DNA from: Pseudomonadota bacterium | GTDB lineage: Bacteria; Pseudomonadota; Alphaproteobacteria; Rhizobiales; Xanthobacteraceae | DNA length: 60,498 nt | Direction of reading: 5' to 3' | Assembly: GCA_018240595.1 (NCBI GenBank) | Contig: JAFEFL010000024.1 | Span: 1 to 60,498, forward strand | Part shown: one piece after another, positions 35,378-44,882 of the stretch | How positions within the stretch are numbered: position 1 is the first letter of the stretch | Layout of the letters: every line of letters starts with the position of its first letter | The notes under the pieces: model-generated | The model's database searches: none | What the model was told of the DNA's origin: nothing | What the model saw: only the letters and a program-made list of their open reading frames with translations | Translations under genes and position numbers: made by a program

Positions 35378-36574
35378 TTAAGCCCTTATCCCCGCCCTGT
35401 TCCAGCCGCGCAGGCCTTCGCCATAGATCTCGAAACCGGTGTCGGTGACGACCACCGTATCCTCGAGCTTGACGAAGCCCCGCTTTGGATGCGGCAGTGT
35501 CGTCTCGACCGAGATCACGGTGCCGGCTTCGAGCGGCAGGTCGGCATCGGTCGCCGGATACGGAATCGGCCCGGTCGCGGTGAGATGCGGCGCTTCGTGG
35601 CTGACCAGCCCCATGCCGTGGGCGAGGAAATCGAGCGGCTGATATTTCGACTTCGCGCGCAGCGGCTCGGCAGCCTCATAGATGACCCGTCCGGGCGCGC
35701 CGGCCTTGATCGGCTTCATCGCCGCGCGCTGGATCGTCTCGATCTCGGCGAGCATGTCCTGAAGTTCGGCATCGGGCTCGCCGTGGATCGCCATGCGGCA
35801 AATGTCGCCGATATAGCCGCGGTACTGGCCGCCGGAGTCGATCGACATGATGTCGCCTTTCTCCCAGCGCTGCTCGGTCGGCGCGCGATTGAGATTGGTG
35901 CCGGCGGTGATCAGGCAATATTCGAAGGTGAGACCGCGCCCCACTTCTTCGCGGCGCAGGGCTTCGACGACGTCCGCTTTGGTCGCGCCCGGCGCGGTGT
36001 GCTCGATCACGGCCTGCATCGAGGCGAGCACACGCTCGGAAGCCTGCTTGAGCAGCGCCAGCTCCGCCGGCGATTTCTTCAGGCGCTGGCGCTCCATCAC
36101 ATGGACGGCATCGACCCAGTCGGCGTCCGGATAGGCATCGCGCAGCACCTTGGCCGCGTCGTAAGGCAGGAAGGCAAATTCGACGGCCATGCGTTGGATC
36201 TTGAAGCCGGCCTTGGCCATGTAGGCGGCGGCCTTCTCCACGGCATCGACCGAGGTGCCGGAATTGGTCTGCGTCTCCGGCACCCATAGCGGCTGCGCCC
36301 GCACCTGAAAGCCTTCCAGCCGGTGGCCGATATAGGCCGCCTTCTCCGGCGCGCCCTTGGGATAGACGAAGACCGGCAGATAGCGGCTCAGCCCCGACGC
36401 ATCCATGTAGTCGAAGAAATTGGCGCGGTGGCCGCCGGTGAAATACTGCGCGTTGTGTTTCGACGTCACGACGATGACGTCGATGCCGGCCTGATCCATC
36501 AGCCGGTCAAGGCGGTGGTGATCGAAGGGTATGGCGAGGCCTTGCGCGCCTGCCGCGGCGGCATTGACGTTCAT
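35378..36574 (-). CDS. M24-family metallopeptidase (Xaa-Pro peptidase/creatinase-like)
   Basis: Pita-bread metal-dependent hydrolase. The 398-residue product has an N-terminal creatinase domain (about 10-160) and a C-terminal M24 domain with the five metal ligands readable in order: Asp in SIDSGG, Asp in IGDICR, His in AHGMGL, Glu in SVETTL and Glu in KLEDTV. The start at 36574 follows a GGGAGC. Substrates in this family vary (proline dipeptides, creatine, ectoine derivatives, DMSP), and I cannot assign one. It follows a MetE-like gene by 108 bp, same strand. Confidence 0.88.
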   Translation of the reverse strand: MNVNAAAAGAQGLAIPFDHHRLDRLMDQAGIDVIVVTSKHNAQYFTGGHRANFFDYMDASGLSRYLPVFVYPKGAPEKAAYIGHRLEGFQVRAQPLWVPETQTNSGTSVDAVEKAAAYMAKAGFKIQRMAVEFAFLPYDAAKVLRDAYPDADWVDAVHVMERQRLKKSPAELALLKQASERVLASMQAVIEHTAPGATKADVVEALRREEVGRGLTFEYCLITAGTNLNRAPTEQRWEKGDIMSIDSGGQYRGYIGDICRMAIHGEPDAELQDMLAEIETIQRAAMKPIKAGAPGRVIYEAAEPLRAKSKYQPLDFLAHGMGLVSHEAPHLTATGPIPYPATDADLPLEAGTVISVETTLPHPKRGFVKLEDTVVVTDTGFEIYGEGLRGWNRAGIRA

Positions 36575-36682
36575 GGGCGATGCTCCCGGTTCCGCGTCGA
36601 GGCGCGCGGGTTGCGCAAAGCCTAGCGCCGCGGGGGACCTTTTGGCCACCCCGCCCGCTTCACATCTGCCGTGCCGCCATGA

Positions 36683-37861
36683 TCAGGCCGCGGCGCGGCC
36701 CCACAGTTCCTGGCTCGCCAGCCGCGCACCGGCGACCAGCGCTTCCAGTTTCGCCCACATCACGGTCGGATGGACGCGGCGATAGAACGGCCCTTGAGCG
36801 AAGCCGCAGTCGGTGCCGCCGATGACATTCTCGCGGCCGACGACTCCGGCCAGGCGCACGATGCGCTCCGCCACCAGCTCCGGGTGCTCGACGACATTGG
36901 TCGCGTGACTGATCACGCCGGGAATGAGAACGCGGCCGTCGAGCCTGGCGTTCTTCCACACCTTCCATTCGTGCTCGTGCCGCGGATTGGCGCCTTCGAT
37001 GACGAAGGCGCCGACCTTGGCCTTGAGGATGATGTCGACGATGTCCTTGAGTGGCACGTCGGAGACATGCGGTCCCGGCCACGATCCCCAACAGACGTGA
37101 TAGCGGATCTGTTCGGACGGCAATCCCTTGATCGCCTCGTTCATGATCTCGATCTGCTTCTCGAGCCAGCTCTTGTAATCGGCGAAGCTGGCCGGCGGCA
37201 CCATGCGGTCATAGGTCACGGCCGAGCGCGCGTCGTCGAGTTGCACCACCAGGCCGGCATCGATGATCGCCTTGTATTCGGTGCGCATGGCGCCGGCGAT
37301 CGCCGATTGCAACTCCTCGTCGGTCTTGTAGTACTCATTCTTGCGATCGGGAATGACGCTGGCCGGCGCCGCGACCGGCAGGAAGGCGTCCGCCACCTTC
37401 ACCTTGGCCAGCGCCGCCTTGAAGTTCGCGATGTCGCGCGGCAACTCGGCCTGTCCGGAATAACTGATCGGCCCGACGCAGATCGCTTCGGTCGTGGTCG
37501 ACACCGCTTCCTTGGCATCAAGTTCGGCGTAGAAATCGGCAAACCGCGTGCGGTCGGCACCGCGCTTGAAGGGATTGGCCTTGTCTTCCTTGATCGGCCG
37601 GCGCTCGAAACCCGACAGCCGCGTCAGTGCGTACTGCGCCCAGGAGATCGACTTGCCGAACTCGCCGTCGCTCGGCACGTCGATGCCGGTTTTGGCCTGC
37701 TGCTCGACGATTGCCGCCACGCTGTCGGTCAGGCAACGCTGGTAAGCCGCTTCGTCATAAGGCTTGCCGCTTTGCACGGAACGCAAGAACTCCTGCAACT
37801 CGGGCGGCCGGATCAGGCTTCCGACATGCGTTGTAAGGATGCGATCGGTGCTGCGCTTCAT
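36683..37861 (-). CDS. Cobalamin-independent methionine synthase-like single-domain protein (MetE C-terminal family)
   Basis: The 392-residue product corresponds to the C-terminal, zinc-binding barrel of MetE only; the folate-binding N-terminal barrel is absent. It begins with ILTTHVGSLIRP, and the likely Zn ligands are His and Cys in YHVCWG, Glu in VIEGANPRHEHEW and Cys in GTDCGF. Such stand-alone proteins transfer methyl groups from unusual donors in some lineages, so it need not use methyl-tetrahydrofolate. The next gene on the same strand encodes an M24 peptidase; joint action is a guess. The ATG has only a weak GGCAGG. Confidence 0.83.
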   Translation of the reverse strand: MKRSTDRILTTHVGSLIRPPELQEFLRSVQSGKPYDEAAYQRCLTDSVAAIVEQQAKTGIDVPSDGEFGKSISWAQYALTRLSGFERRPIKEDKANPFKRGADRTRFADFYAELDAKEAVSTTTEAICVGPISYSGQAELPRDIANFKAALAKVKVADAFLPVAAPASVIPDRKNEYYKTDEELQSAIAGAMRTEYKAIIDAGLVVQLDDARSAVTYDRMVPPASFADYKSWLEKQIEIMNEAIKGLPSEQIRYHVCWGSWPGPHVSDVPLKDIVDIILKAKVGAFVIEGANPRHEHEWKVWKNARLDGRVLIPGVISHATNVVEHPELVAERIVRLAGVVGRENVIGGTDCGFAQGPFYRRVHPTVMWAKLEALVAGARLASQELWGRAAA

Positions 37862-37980
37862 GGAACGTGCCTGCCCTGCTCACTTGTCATTACGCAGAGC
37901 TATGAGACGTCACGCAGCGAAATGCAACGGTGGGCATCGCCCAACCGCTCATGGCTCGCAAGCGATTTCGCGGGGCGCCG

Positions 37981-39216
37981 TTACGCCGCGGCTGTGCGGG
38001 CATTCGGCGAGGCGCCGGCCTCGGTCGCCGCCTCGGCACCACCATGGCCAAGCACCAGATCGAGGGAGGCCACTTCGACGCGGTTGCGGCCGTTTTCCTT
38101 GGCGAAGTAAAGCGCCTGATCGGCTTGCGACAGCAGTTCGGCAATATCGAGAACCGGCCCATCGCAATGAACCAGCCCAATACTGACGGTCGCCGCGACC
38201 GGGCGTCCGTCAACCTCGCAGGCGACATAGGCGAAGGTTTCGCGAATGCGTTGCGCAATGGCGATTGCCTCGCCTGAACGCGTGTCGTGCAGGACCGCCG
38301 CAAATTCCTCGCCGCCGATACGACCGAACAGGTCCGACGAACGCATCGACTCGCTCGCGGCGGCAGTGAAGATTTTCAGCACCCGGTCACCTACCGCGTG
38401 ACCGAAGCGATCGTTGATCGACTTGAAGTGGTCGAGGTCAATGAGCATGACCGCGGCCGGACGCGGATCGGAGCCGTGACGCTTGGCCAGATCAGCCGCG
38501 TCCTCGAGAAAGGCGCGGCGGTTGGCGATGCCGGTCAGGGGATCGATCATGGCCGCGGTGCGATGGCGAAGCTCGGTGCGCTCCTTGGCCATCGCCAGCA
38601 GGATGAAGGCGATCGAGATGGTGAAGAGCAGCGCCTCGAAGCTCAACACCGTCATCCAGACGCTGTTGAACATCTTGTCGGTCGTCATCGAGAAGGGCAG
38701 CAGCGCGACCAGAGGCGTGCGCAGCAAAAACAGCGCGCCATGCGCGAACAGCATAAAGACCGCCGGCCAGCGCGATACCAGTTGCTCCTTGCGGCCACGC
38801 CAGAACTCCCAGGCGGTCAGCCACGTATAGGACGTAATGATGGCCGAGGCGATCAGCGCGCGCGCCTCGACGGCGCCCGTGAGGACAGGCAGGCGGCAGA
38901 CCAGCAGCCACAACACGGCGCCGGTGACGAGATAGACGGGTTCGACCGGGCGGCCGTCGAAAACGCGCGCTCCGGTCCACGTCACAGCGAACGCCGTGAA
39001 GAGCAGCGCGTTGGCAAGATCGATGGTCACGATATCTGGCGCCGATCCGTAGAGGCCGAACAGCACGATCGAAGAGGCGCGGATGAGATGGGCAAATCCC
39101 CACCACGCGACGGCGCGCACCGCCATGTTCTGGGCCCAAGCGAACAGCAGGAGCAGGCCGAGGATGGCCTCGACATATACTGTGACTTGGAAAAGCGTAT
39201 TGACGTCGAGATTCAT
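37981..39216 (-). CDS. Diguanylate cyclase with N-terminal membrane domain
   Basis: Makes cyclic di-GMP. The 411-residue product has about seven hydrophobic helices (residues 8-215), then a GGDEF domain with DPLTGIANRRAF, LIDLDHFKSINDRFGHAVGD and the active GGEEF loop at 301-305. The inhibitory I-site RxxD (RSSD, 292-295) is intact, so product feedback is expected. The membrane part does not match a MASE domain that I can name and probably senses an unknown signal. The open frame extends upstream antisense to cysK; ATG 39216 gives MNLDVNTLFQ and a compact first helix. Divergent from cysK. Confidence 0.9.
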   Translation of the reverse strand: MNLDVNTLFQVTVYVEAILGLLLLFAWAQNMAVRAVAWWGFAHLIRASSIVLFGLYGSAPDIVTIDLANALLFTAFAVTWTGARVFDGRPVEPVYLVTGAVLWLLVCRLPVLTGAVEARALIASAIITSYTWLTAWEFWRGRKEQLVSRWPAVFMLFAHGALFLLRTPLVALLPFSMTTDKMFNSVWMTVLSFEALLFTISIAFILLAMAKERTELRHRTAAMIDPLTGIANRRAFLEDAADLAKRHGSDPRPAAVMLIDLDHFKSINDRFGHAVGDRVLKIFTAAASESMRSSDLFGRIGGEEFAAVLHDTRSGEAIAIAQRIRETFAYVACEVDGRPVAATVSIGLVHCDGPVLDIAELLSQADQALYFAKENGRNRVEVASLDLVLGHGGAEAATEAGASPNARTAAA

Positions 39217-39507
39217 CTCTACCGCTACCCAAACGGACGCGAGACAGACACCGGCTTTGCGGCCATGATCGATCAATACAATCGGCCAATAAAACAACTG
39301 GTGAATGTGCGATAGAAATCGGAACCGACCACAAATATGGTTTCGAAGCGGTTTCCGCCGGAAACATATTTGCTCGCAAAGCGAGCCAGACCAGCTGGCC
39401 CGGCTGTCAACACCCTGAAAAGCAGAACGAATTTCTCGGCGGCCGGCGGCCTTGTCGCTGGTACAGGGCTCCTCTAGGCTCCCGCTCCGCTCGAGAATCC
39501 GACTGGA

Positions 39508-40548
39508 ATGAGAATGCAAACGCGCAACGGCATCATCGACGCCATCGGCAACACTCCCCTGATCCGCCTCAAACGCGCTTCGGAGGCGACCGGCTGCGAC
39601 ATCTACGGCAAGGCCGAATTCATGAACCCCGGCGGCTCGGTCAAGGATCGCGCCGGCCGGCAGATGATCCTGGAAGCCGAGGCCCGCGGTGAGCTGCGGC
39701 CCGGGGGCCTGGTGGTCGAATCCACCGCCGGCAACACCGGGATCGGATTGGCGGTGGTCGCCGCCGCCCGCGGCTATCGCACCCTGATCGTCATTCCGGA
39801 GACGCAGAGCCAGGAAAAGAAAGACACGCTGCGGCTTGCCGGCGCCGAACTGGTCGAAGTGCCGGCGCTGCCCTACGGCAATCCCAACAATTATCAGCAT
39901 GTCGGCCGCCGCCTCGCGGAGGAATTGAAGAAGACGGAGAAGAACGGCGTCATCTTCGCCGACCAATGGAATAACCTCGACAACAGCAAGGCGCATTACG
40001 TCTCGACCGGGCCGGAGATCTGGAACGACACTAACGGCAAGATCGACGGCTTCATCTGCTCGGTCGGCTCCGGCGGCACGCTGGCCGGCGTCTCGATGTA
40101 TCTCAAGGAGAAGAAGCCGGGCATCACCATCGGCGTCGCCGATCCGCGCGGCGCCGCGATGTACAATTACTTCGACCACGGCGAAGTCAAATCGACCGAA
40201 GGCGGTTCTATCACCGAAGGCATCGGCCTCGGCCGCGTCACCGCGATCGTCGAACAGATGAAGGTGGACAAGGCCTATCTCATTCCGGACGAGGAAGCGG
40301 TGCCGATCGTGTTCGAATTGACCGAACACGAAGGCCTGTGCCTCGGCGGCTCGAGCGGCGTCAACATCGCCGGCGCCATCCGCCTCGCCAAGGATCTTGG
40401 ACCCGGCCACACCGTCGTGACGATGCTGTGCGACAGCGGCGGGCGCTATCAGTCCAAGCTGTTCAACCCGGATTTCCTGCGCTCGAAGAAACTGCCGGTG
40501 CCGGACTGGCTGACGCGCAAGACCGACATCAAGCCGCCTTTCGTCTAG
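39508..40548 (+). CDS. cysK: Cysteine synthase A (O-acetylserine sulfhydrylase)
   Basis: PLP enzyme that joins O-acetylserine and sulfide. The 346-residue product has GNTPLIRL, the PLP lysine in NPGGSVKDRAG (Lys46), STAGNTGIGLA and GSGGTLAGV for phosphate binding, and LCLGGSSGVN. A longer C-terminus (LRSKKLPVPDWL) is typical of the alphaproteobacterial CysK/Cbs-like branch. Two start candidates exist at 39508 and 39514; the GGA spacing slightly favours the second. First gene of a probable operon with alaX (21-bp gap) and sseA. Confidence 0.95.
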   Translation: MRMQTRNGIIDAIGNTPLIRLKRASEATGCDIYGKAEFMNPGGSVKDRAGRQMILEAEARGELRPGGLVVESTAGNTGIGLAVVAAARGYRTLIVIPETQSQEKKDTLRLAGAELVEVPALPYGNPNNYQHVGRRLAEELKKTEKNGVIFADQWNNLDNSKAHYVSTGPEIWNDTNGKIDGFICSVGSGGTLAGVSMYLKEKKPGITIGVADPRGAAMYNYFDHGEVKSTEGGSITEGIGLGRVTAIVEQMKVDKAYLIPDEEAVPIVFELTEHEGLCLGGSSGVNIAGAIRLAKDLGPGHTVVTMLCDSGGRYQSKLFNPDFLRSKKLPVPDWLTRKTDIKPPFV

Positions 40549-40569
40549 GACTTTGCCTTAGGATCTGCG

Positions 40570-41286
40570 ATGCCGACCGAGTGCCTGTTCCGCGACGACT
40601 CCTATCGGAAGGATTGCGAGGCGCGCGTCGTGGCGCTGACTGAGCAAGGCGGCATCGTGCTCGACCGCACGGTGTTCTACGCCAATTCGGGCGGCCAGCC
40701 GGGCGACACCGGCGCGCTGCTGCTGGCCGACGGCACGCGGCTGGCGATTGCCGACGCGATCTATACCGACAAATCCAAGACCGAGATTGCCCATGTCGCC
40801 GCGCCGGGTGCGCCGGCGCTCAAGATCGGCGACGTCGTGCGCGCCGCCATCGACTGGGACAAGCGCTACGGCCGCATGAAGATTCATACGGCTCTGCATC
40901 TCCTGTCGGTAGTGCTGCCCTACCCGATCACCGGGGCTTCCGTGGGCGATGTCGACGGCCGCGCCGATTTCGACATTCCCGAAGCCGGCCAGGACAAGGA
41001 GGCGATCACGGCGAAACTCGCCGAGATGATCGCGACCGACGCCGCCGTCTCGAGCCGCTGGATCAGCGACGCCGAACTCGAAGCCAATCCCGGCCTCATC
41101 AAGTCGATGTCGGTGCGCCCGCCGATGGGCACCGGCCGGGTGCGCCTGATCGAGATCGCGAACCTCGATCTGCAGCCCTGCGGCGGCACCCATGTGCGAA
41201 CGGTTGGCGAAATCGGCGCCGTGACGGTGACGGGGATTGAGAAAAAGGGCAAACAGAACCGCCGCGTGCGCATCGCGCTGGCCTGA
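40570..41286 (+). CDS. alaX: Alanyl-tRNA editing protein AlaX
   Basis: Free-standing editing domain that hydrolyses Ser- or Gly-mischarged tRNA-Ala in trans. The 238-residue product has the zinc motifs HTALH (His106, His110) and CGGTH (Cys204, His208), NSGGQPGDTG near residue 40, and AlaRS-like length for AlaX type 2. AGGATC precedes the ATG. It lies between two sulfur-metabolism genes, cysK and sseA, on the same strand. Confidence 0.92.
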   Translation: MPTECLFRDDSYRKDCEARVVALTEQGGIVLDRTVFYANSGGQPGDTGALLLADGTRLAIADAIYTDKSKTEIAHVAAPGAPALKIGDVVRAAIDWDKRYGRMKIHTALHLLSVVLPYPITGASVGDVDGRADFDIPEAGQDKEAITAKLAEMIATDAAVSSRWISDAELEANPGLIKSMSVRPPMGTGRVRLIEIANLDLQPCGGTHVRTVGEIGAVTVTGIEKKGKQNRRVRIALA

Positions 41287-41345
41287 AACACCGGAACGAT
41301 TGGCGCCGGCGCCGCATTGACGTCTAGAGCAGACAAGGGAATCCC

Positions 41346-42197
41346 ATGGCCGACACTCTTCACAGCAAATGGCTGCGTTCGACTGAATGGCTGGCCGGCC
41401 AGCTCGGCAAGCCGAATGTCGCGATTGTCGATGGTTCGTTCTATCTGCCGACGCTGAAGCGCGACGCCAAGGCCGAGTATCAGGCCGCGCACATTCCCGG
41501 CGCGGTGTTCTTCGACATCGACCGTATCGCCGACCACTCCAGCGATCTGCCGCACATGTTGCCGGGGCCGAAAGAATTTGCCGACGCGGTCGGCAAGCTC
41601 GGCATCAGCGATACCGACACCATTGTCGTCTATGACGGTTCCGGTCTCGGCGGCGCACCGCGCGTGTGGTGGACGTTCCGCATCTTCGGCGCCAAGAAGG
41701 TCTATATCCTCGACGGCGGCATGCCGGCCTGGAAGTCCGAGAGCCGGCCCACCGAAGCCGGCGAGGTCAAGCCGGCGGTCAAGACCTTCAACGCCGAGAT
41801 GGCGACCAACGCCGTCGCCATCACCGACGACGTCTCCATGGCGCTGACCGGCACCGATATCCAGGTGGTCGATGCGCGGCCCGCCGGCCGTTTCGCCGGC
41901 CGCGATCCCGAGCCGCGGCCCGGCCTGCGCGCCGGTCACATGCCGGGCGCCTTCAACGTGCCGTCGACCGAACTCGTCGACAATGGCCGGCTGGCCGGCC
42001 CGGACAAGATCAAAGCCGCCTTCGACAAGGCCGGCGTCGACCTCGACAAGCCGATCATCGCGAGCTGCGGCTCCGGCGTCTCGGCGGTGATCCTGGCGCT
42101 CGGCCTCGATGCCATCGGCAAGCCGCTGCCGCCGGTCTATGACGGCTCCTGGTCGGAATGGGGCTCCCGCCCCGACCTGCCGGTCGTGAAGGACTGA
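41346..42197 (+). CDS. sseA: 3-mercaptopyruvate sulfurtransferase (rhodanese family)
   Basis: Transfers sulfur from 3-mercaptopyruvate or thiosulfate to acceptors. The 283-residue product has two rhodanese domains; the second carries the catalytic loop CGSGVSA with Cys241. The first has [11 protein letters not shown], and [11 protein letters not shown] leads into the second. CGSGVSA resembles the MST type (CGSGVTA) rather than classic rhodanese (CRKGVT). AGGGAA precedes the ATG. Likely last gene of cysK-alaX-sseA. Confidence 0.94.
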   Translation: MADTLHSKWLRSTEWLAGQLGKPNVAIVDGSFYLPTLKRDAKAEYQAAHIPGAVFFDIDRIADHSSDLPHMLPGPKEFADAVGKLGISDTDTIVVYDGSGLGGAPRVWWTFRIFGAKKVYILDGGMPAWKSESRPTEAGEVKPAVKTFNAEMATNAVAITDDVSMALTGTDIQVVDARPAGRFAGRDPEPRPGLRAGHMPGAFNVPSTELVDNGRLAGPDKIKAAFDKAGVDLDKPIIASCGSGVSAVILALGLDAIGKPLPPVYDGSWSEWGSRPDLPVVKD

Positions 42198-42204
42198 CTG
42201 AATT

Positions 42205-42253
42205 ATTACCCGGATAATTTGACAAGGTTTTTTTATCCGGGTAATTAGCCGGA
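42205..42253 (+). promoter_or_regulatory. Paired palindromic operator and promoter of the DUF2239 gene
   Basis: ATTACCCGGATAA (42205-42217) and TTATCCGGGTAAT (42233-42245) are perfect 13-bp inverted copies; each arm contains a near-palindromic TTAYCCGGRTAA site. Between them lies TTGACA (42219-42224), a perfect -35. After 17 bp comes TAATTA (42242-42247), a weak -10, and the ATG falls 7 bp later, where transcription would start. One operator abuts the -35 and the other covers the spacer and -10, a repression layout. Confidence 0.72.
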
Positions 42254-42859
42254 ATGACAAACATTCCCGCTCAGCCCACTTCCGCCCTGCGCTGCACTGC
42301 CTTCGACGGCACCCGGCGTCTCGCCTCCGGCCCTTATGCCGAAGTCGCCGTTGCCGTGAAACAGCGCGTGCGCGATGAGCCGGACGCCGCCATCCTCATC
42401 TTCGACGACCGGTCCGGCCGCGAGATCGACTTTGACCTGCGCGGCTCGGACCGCGACATCGCCGAGCGCGTCGCCAGGCAATTCGCCGCCGCGAGCGAGC
42501 CGGCGCGCAGCGCCGGCCGACCGAAGCTCGGCGTCGTCGCCCGCGAGGTCACGCTGCTGCCGCGGCACTGGGAGTGGCTGGCGGCGCAGCCCGGCGGCGC
42601 CTCGGCCGCCTTGCGCCGGCTGGTGGAGACCGCGTCGCGCGCGGGCGGCGACGACCGCGCCGTGCTGCGCGATCTTCAGGAGCGCACCTACCGTTTCATG
42701 GCGGCGATGGCCGGCAACCTGCCCGGCTTCGAGGAAGCCTCGCGTGCGCTGTTCGCCGGCAAGATCGCCGAAATGGAAACGCACATAGCCACCTGGCCCG
42801 CCGACGTCCGCGCGCACGTGCTGCGGCTGTTCGAGGGCGACGCAGCGCCCCCCGTCTGA
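42254..42859 (+). CDS. DUF2239-family protein
   Basis: The 201-residue protein belongs to DUF2239, whose function is unknown. Features: GRPKLGVVAREVTLLPRHWEWLAAQPGGASAALRRLVETA in the centre, which looks like a ribbon-helix/helical DNA-binding-style core, and helices to the end. No membrane segment or signal peptide. The mRNA may be leaderless, because the predicted transcription start coincides with the ATG, and only CCGGA precedes it. Twin palindromes upstream suggest tight repression, possibly by its own product. It ends 1 bp before the stop of the convergent aapP. Confidence 0.8.
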   Translation: MTNIPAQPTSALRCTAFDGTRRLASGPYAEVAVAVKQRVRDEPDAAILIFDDRSGREIDFDLRGSDRDIAERVARQFAAASEPARSAGRPKLGVVAREVTLLPRHWEWLAAQPGGASAALRRLVETASRAGGDDRAVLRDLQERTYRFMAAMAGNLPGFEEASRALFAGKIAEMETHIATWPADVRAHVLRLFEGDAAPPV

Positions 42860-42860
42860 G

Positions 42861-43637
42861 TTAGTGCAGGATCTGGCTGAGGAACAGCTTAGTCCGCTCG
42901 TGCTGCGGATGGCTGAAGAACTCGTCCGGCGTGTTCATCTCGACGATCTGGCCAGCGTCCATGAAGATGACGCGATTGGCGACCTGCCGGGCGAAGCCCA
43001 TTTCGTGGGTTACGCACAGCATGGTCATGCCTTCCTCGGCGAGCGACACCATGGTGTCGAGCACTTCCTTGACCATTTCCGGATCGAGCGCCGAGGTCGG
43101 TTCGTCGAACAGCATGATCTTCGGGCTCATGCACAGGGCGCGGGCGATCGCTACGCGCTGCTGCTGGCCGCCGGAGAGCTGGCCCGGATATTTCAGCGCC
43201 TGGTTCGGAATCTTGACGCGGGTGAGGAAGTGCATCGCAATTTCCTCGGCGTCCTTCTTCGGCATCTTGCGCACCCAGATCGGCGCCAGCGTGCAGTTCT
43301 CCAGAACGGTCAGATGCGGAAACAGGTTGAAGTGCTGGAACACCATGCCGACCTCGCGGCGCACTTCGTCGATCTTCTTCAGGTCGTCGGTGAGTTCGAC
43401 GCCGTCGACGACGACCTGGCCCTTCTGGAATTCCTCCAACCGATTGATGCAGCGGATCATGGTCGACTTGCCGGAGCCGGACGGCCCGCAGATGACGATG
43501 CGCTCGCCGCCGGTCACGCGCAGATTAATGTCGCGCAACACGTGGAAGTCGCCGTACCACTTGTTCATGTTGCGGATTTCGACGGCGACCTGGTTGGTCA
43601 ACTTCGTCGGCTTGATCTTCACCGCGGTTTCGGCCAT
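42861..43637 (-). CDS. aapP: General L-amino-acid ABC transporter ATP-binding protein
   Basis: ATPase of the Aap system. The 258-residue product has Walker [11 protein letters not shown]-loop [16 protein letters not shown], signature LSGGQQQR, Walker B IMLFDEP and the switch His in VTHEMGFA. The frame extends upstream to 43835, but ATG 43637 has GAGAGGGG at the right distance and the family start. Fourth gene of aapJQMP, 68 bp after aapM. Confidence 0.95.
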   Translation of the reverse strand: MAETAVKIKPTKLTNQVAVEIRNMNKWYGDFHVLRDINLRVTGGERIVICGPSGSGKSTMIRCINRLEEFQKGQVVVDGVELTDDLKKIDEVRREVGMVFQHFNLFPHLTVLENCTLAPIWVRKMPKKDAEEIAMHFLTRVKIPNQALKYPGQLSGGQQQRVAIARALCMSPKIMLFDEPTSALDPEMVKEVLDTMVSLAEEGMTMLCVTHEMGFARQVANRVIFMDAGQIVEMNTPDEFFSHPQHERTKLFLSQILH

Positions 43638-43705
43638 CGCGACCCCTCTCTTCGCTTCAGTCCTGCATTCGGTGCGGCGGCCCCTCACCGCCACACCGGA
43701 TATTC

Positions 43706-44872
43706 CTATCGCCGGTCGGCCTTGCCGAGGCGCGCTTCGGTCATGCGCGCGTAGCGCGACATGCCGTAGCAGAAGACGAGATAGAACAACGCCGCCACCA
43801 GGTAGCCGGTCGTCGACGTCACCGGCGTCGCCCACTTTGGATCGATGCGCGACACCTCGATGGTGCGCAGCAGGTCGAAGATGCCGACGATGAACACCAG
43901 CGAGGTATCCTTGAACATGCCGATGAAGGTATTGACGATGTTCGGGATCGTGATCTTGAGGGCCTGCGGCAGGATGATCAGTCGCATCATCTGCCAGTAG
44001 CCGAGGCCGACGGCCATCGCGCCTTCGAACTGTCCCTTCGGGATGGCGGCGAGACCGGCGCGCACCACTTCCGCCATGTAGGCCGAGGCGAACATCGCGA
44101 TGCCGATCAGCGCGCGCAGCAGCTTGTTCGGCGACAGCTCCTCGGGAACGAACAGTGGCAGCATCACGCTCGCCATGAACAGCACCGTGATCAGCGGCAC
44201 GCCGCGGACGAACTCGATGAAGAACACCGAGAACAGCTTGACCGTCGGCATGTTCGAGCGCCGGCCGAGCGCCAACAGGATGCCGATCGGCAGCGAGCAG
44301 ACGATGCCCACCGAAGCGACGACGAGGGTGACCAGCACGCCGCCCCAGTAGACGGTGTCAACCGCCGGCAGGCCGATCGCAGGAAAGCCGCTCAGCAGGA
44401 TGTAGGATAGGATCGGCAGGACGATGAAGCTGTAGAACACGCCGAGATCGCGCCGCGGCGCGTTCAGCCAAAGCAGCCACGCGACGCCGATGGCGAGCAG
44501 CACGAAGAAGACGTCGACGCGCCAGCGTTCCGGGATCGGATAGGAGCCGTAGATGAAATACGGCAGGCGCTCCCACACGAAGGGCCAGCAGGCGCCAATC
44601 GGCCGGTTCTGCACGGCTTCGAGACAGGCATTGCGATCGGCCCCAGTCCACACCGCGTCGATGATCACGAACCTCAGCAGGTCGGGGATGATCCATAGCG
44701 CCAGCAGCACGATCAGTATCGTCAGCGCGATGTTGAGCGGCGAGGAAAACAGGTTCTGACGCGCCCAGCCGATCGGGCCGGTCATCGACGCCGGAGGCGG
44801 CTGTTGCTCCAGCGTTTCGGTGCGAACGAAGTGCAGCTTGGCAATGGCGAGTTCGCCTTCGGACATCGTCAT
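43706..44872 (-). CDS. aapM: General L-amino-acid ABC transporter permease AapM
   Basis: One of two membrane subunits of the Aap broad-specificity amino-acid importer. The 388-residue product has about eight hydrophobic segments, a large periplasmic loop between early helices, and the EAA loop in [22 protein letters not shown]. It is longer than HisM-type permeases, as expected for AapM. Two start codons lie close together (44872 and 44866). It begins 10 bp after aapQ. Confidence 0.94.
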   Translation of the reverse strand: MTMSEGELAIAKLHFVRTETLEQQPPPASMTGPIGWARQNLFSSPLNIALTILIVLLALWIIPDLLRFVIIDAVWTGADRNACLEAVQNRPIGACWPFVWERLPYFIYGSYPIPERWRVDVFFVLLAIGVAWLLWLNAPRRDLGVFYSFIVLPILSYILLSGFPAIGLPAVDTVYWGGVLVTLVVASVGIVCSLPIGILLALGRRSNMPTVKLFSVFFIEFVRGVPLITVLFMASVMLPLFVPEELSPNKLLRALIGIAMFASAYMAEVVRAGLAAIPKGQFEGAMAVGLGYWQMMRLIILPQALKITIPNIVNTFIGMFKDTSLVFIVGIFDLLRTIEVSRIDPKWATPVTSTTGYLVAALFYLVFCYGMSRYARMTEARLGKADRR

Positions 44873-44882
44873 GGCGCCGCCC

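Noticed and set aside
37862..37980. SAM riboswitch before the MetE-like gene
   Set aside because: The 119-bp leader shows no SAM-I or SAM-II core that I can recognise.
37981..40410. Diguanylate cyclase read as an 809-residue protein
   Set aside because: The N-terminal half would run antisense to cysK and looks non-coding; the membrane domain begins at ATG 39216.
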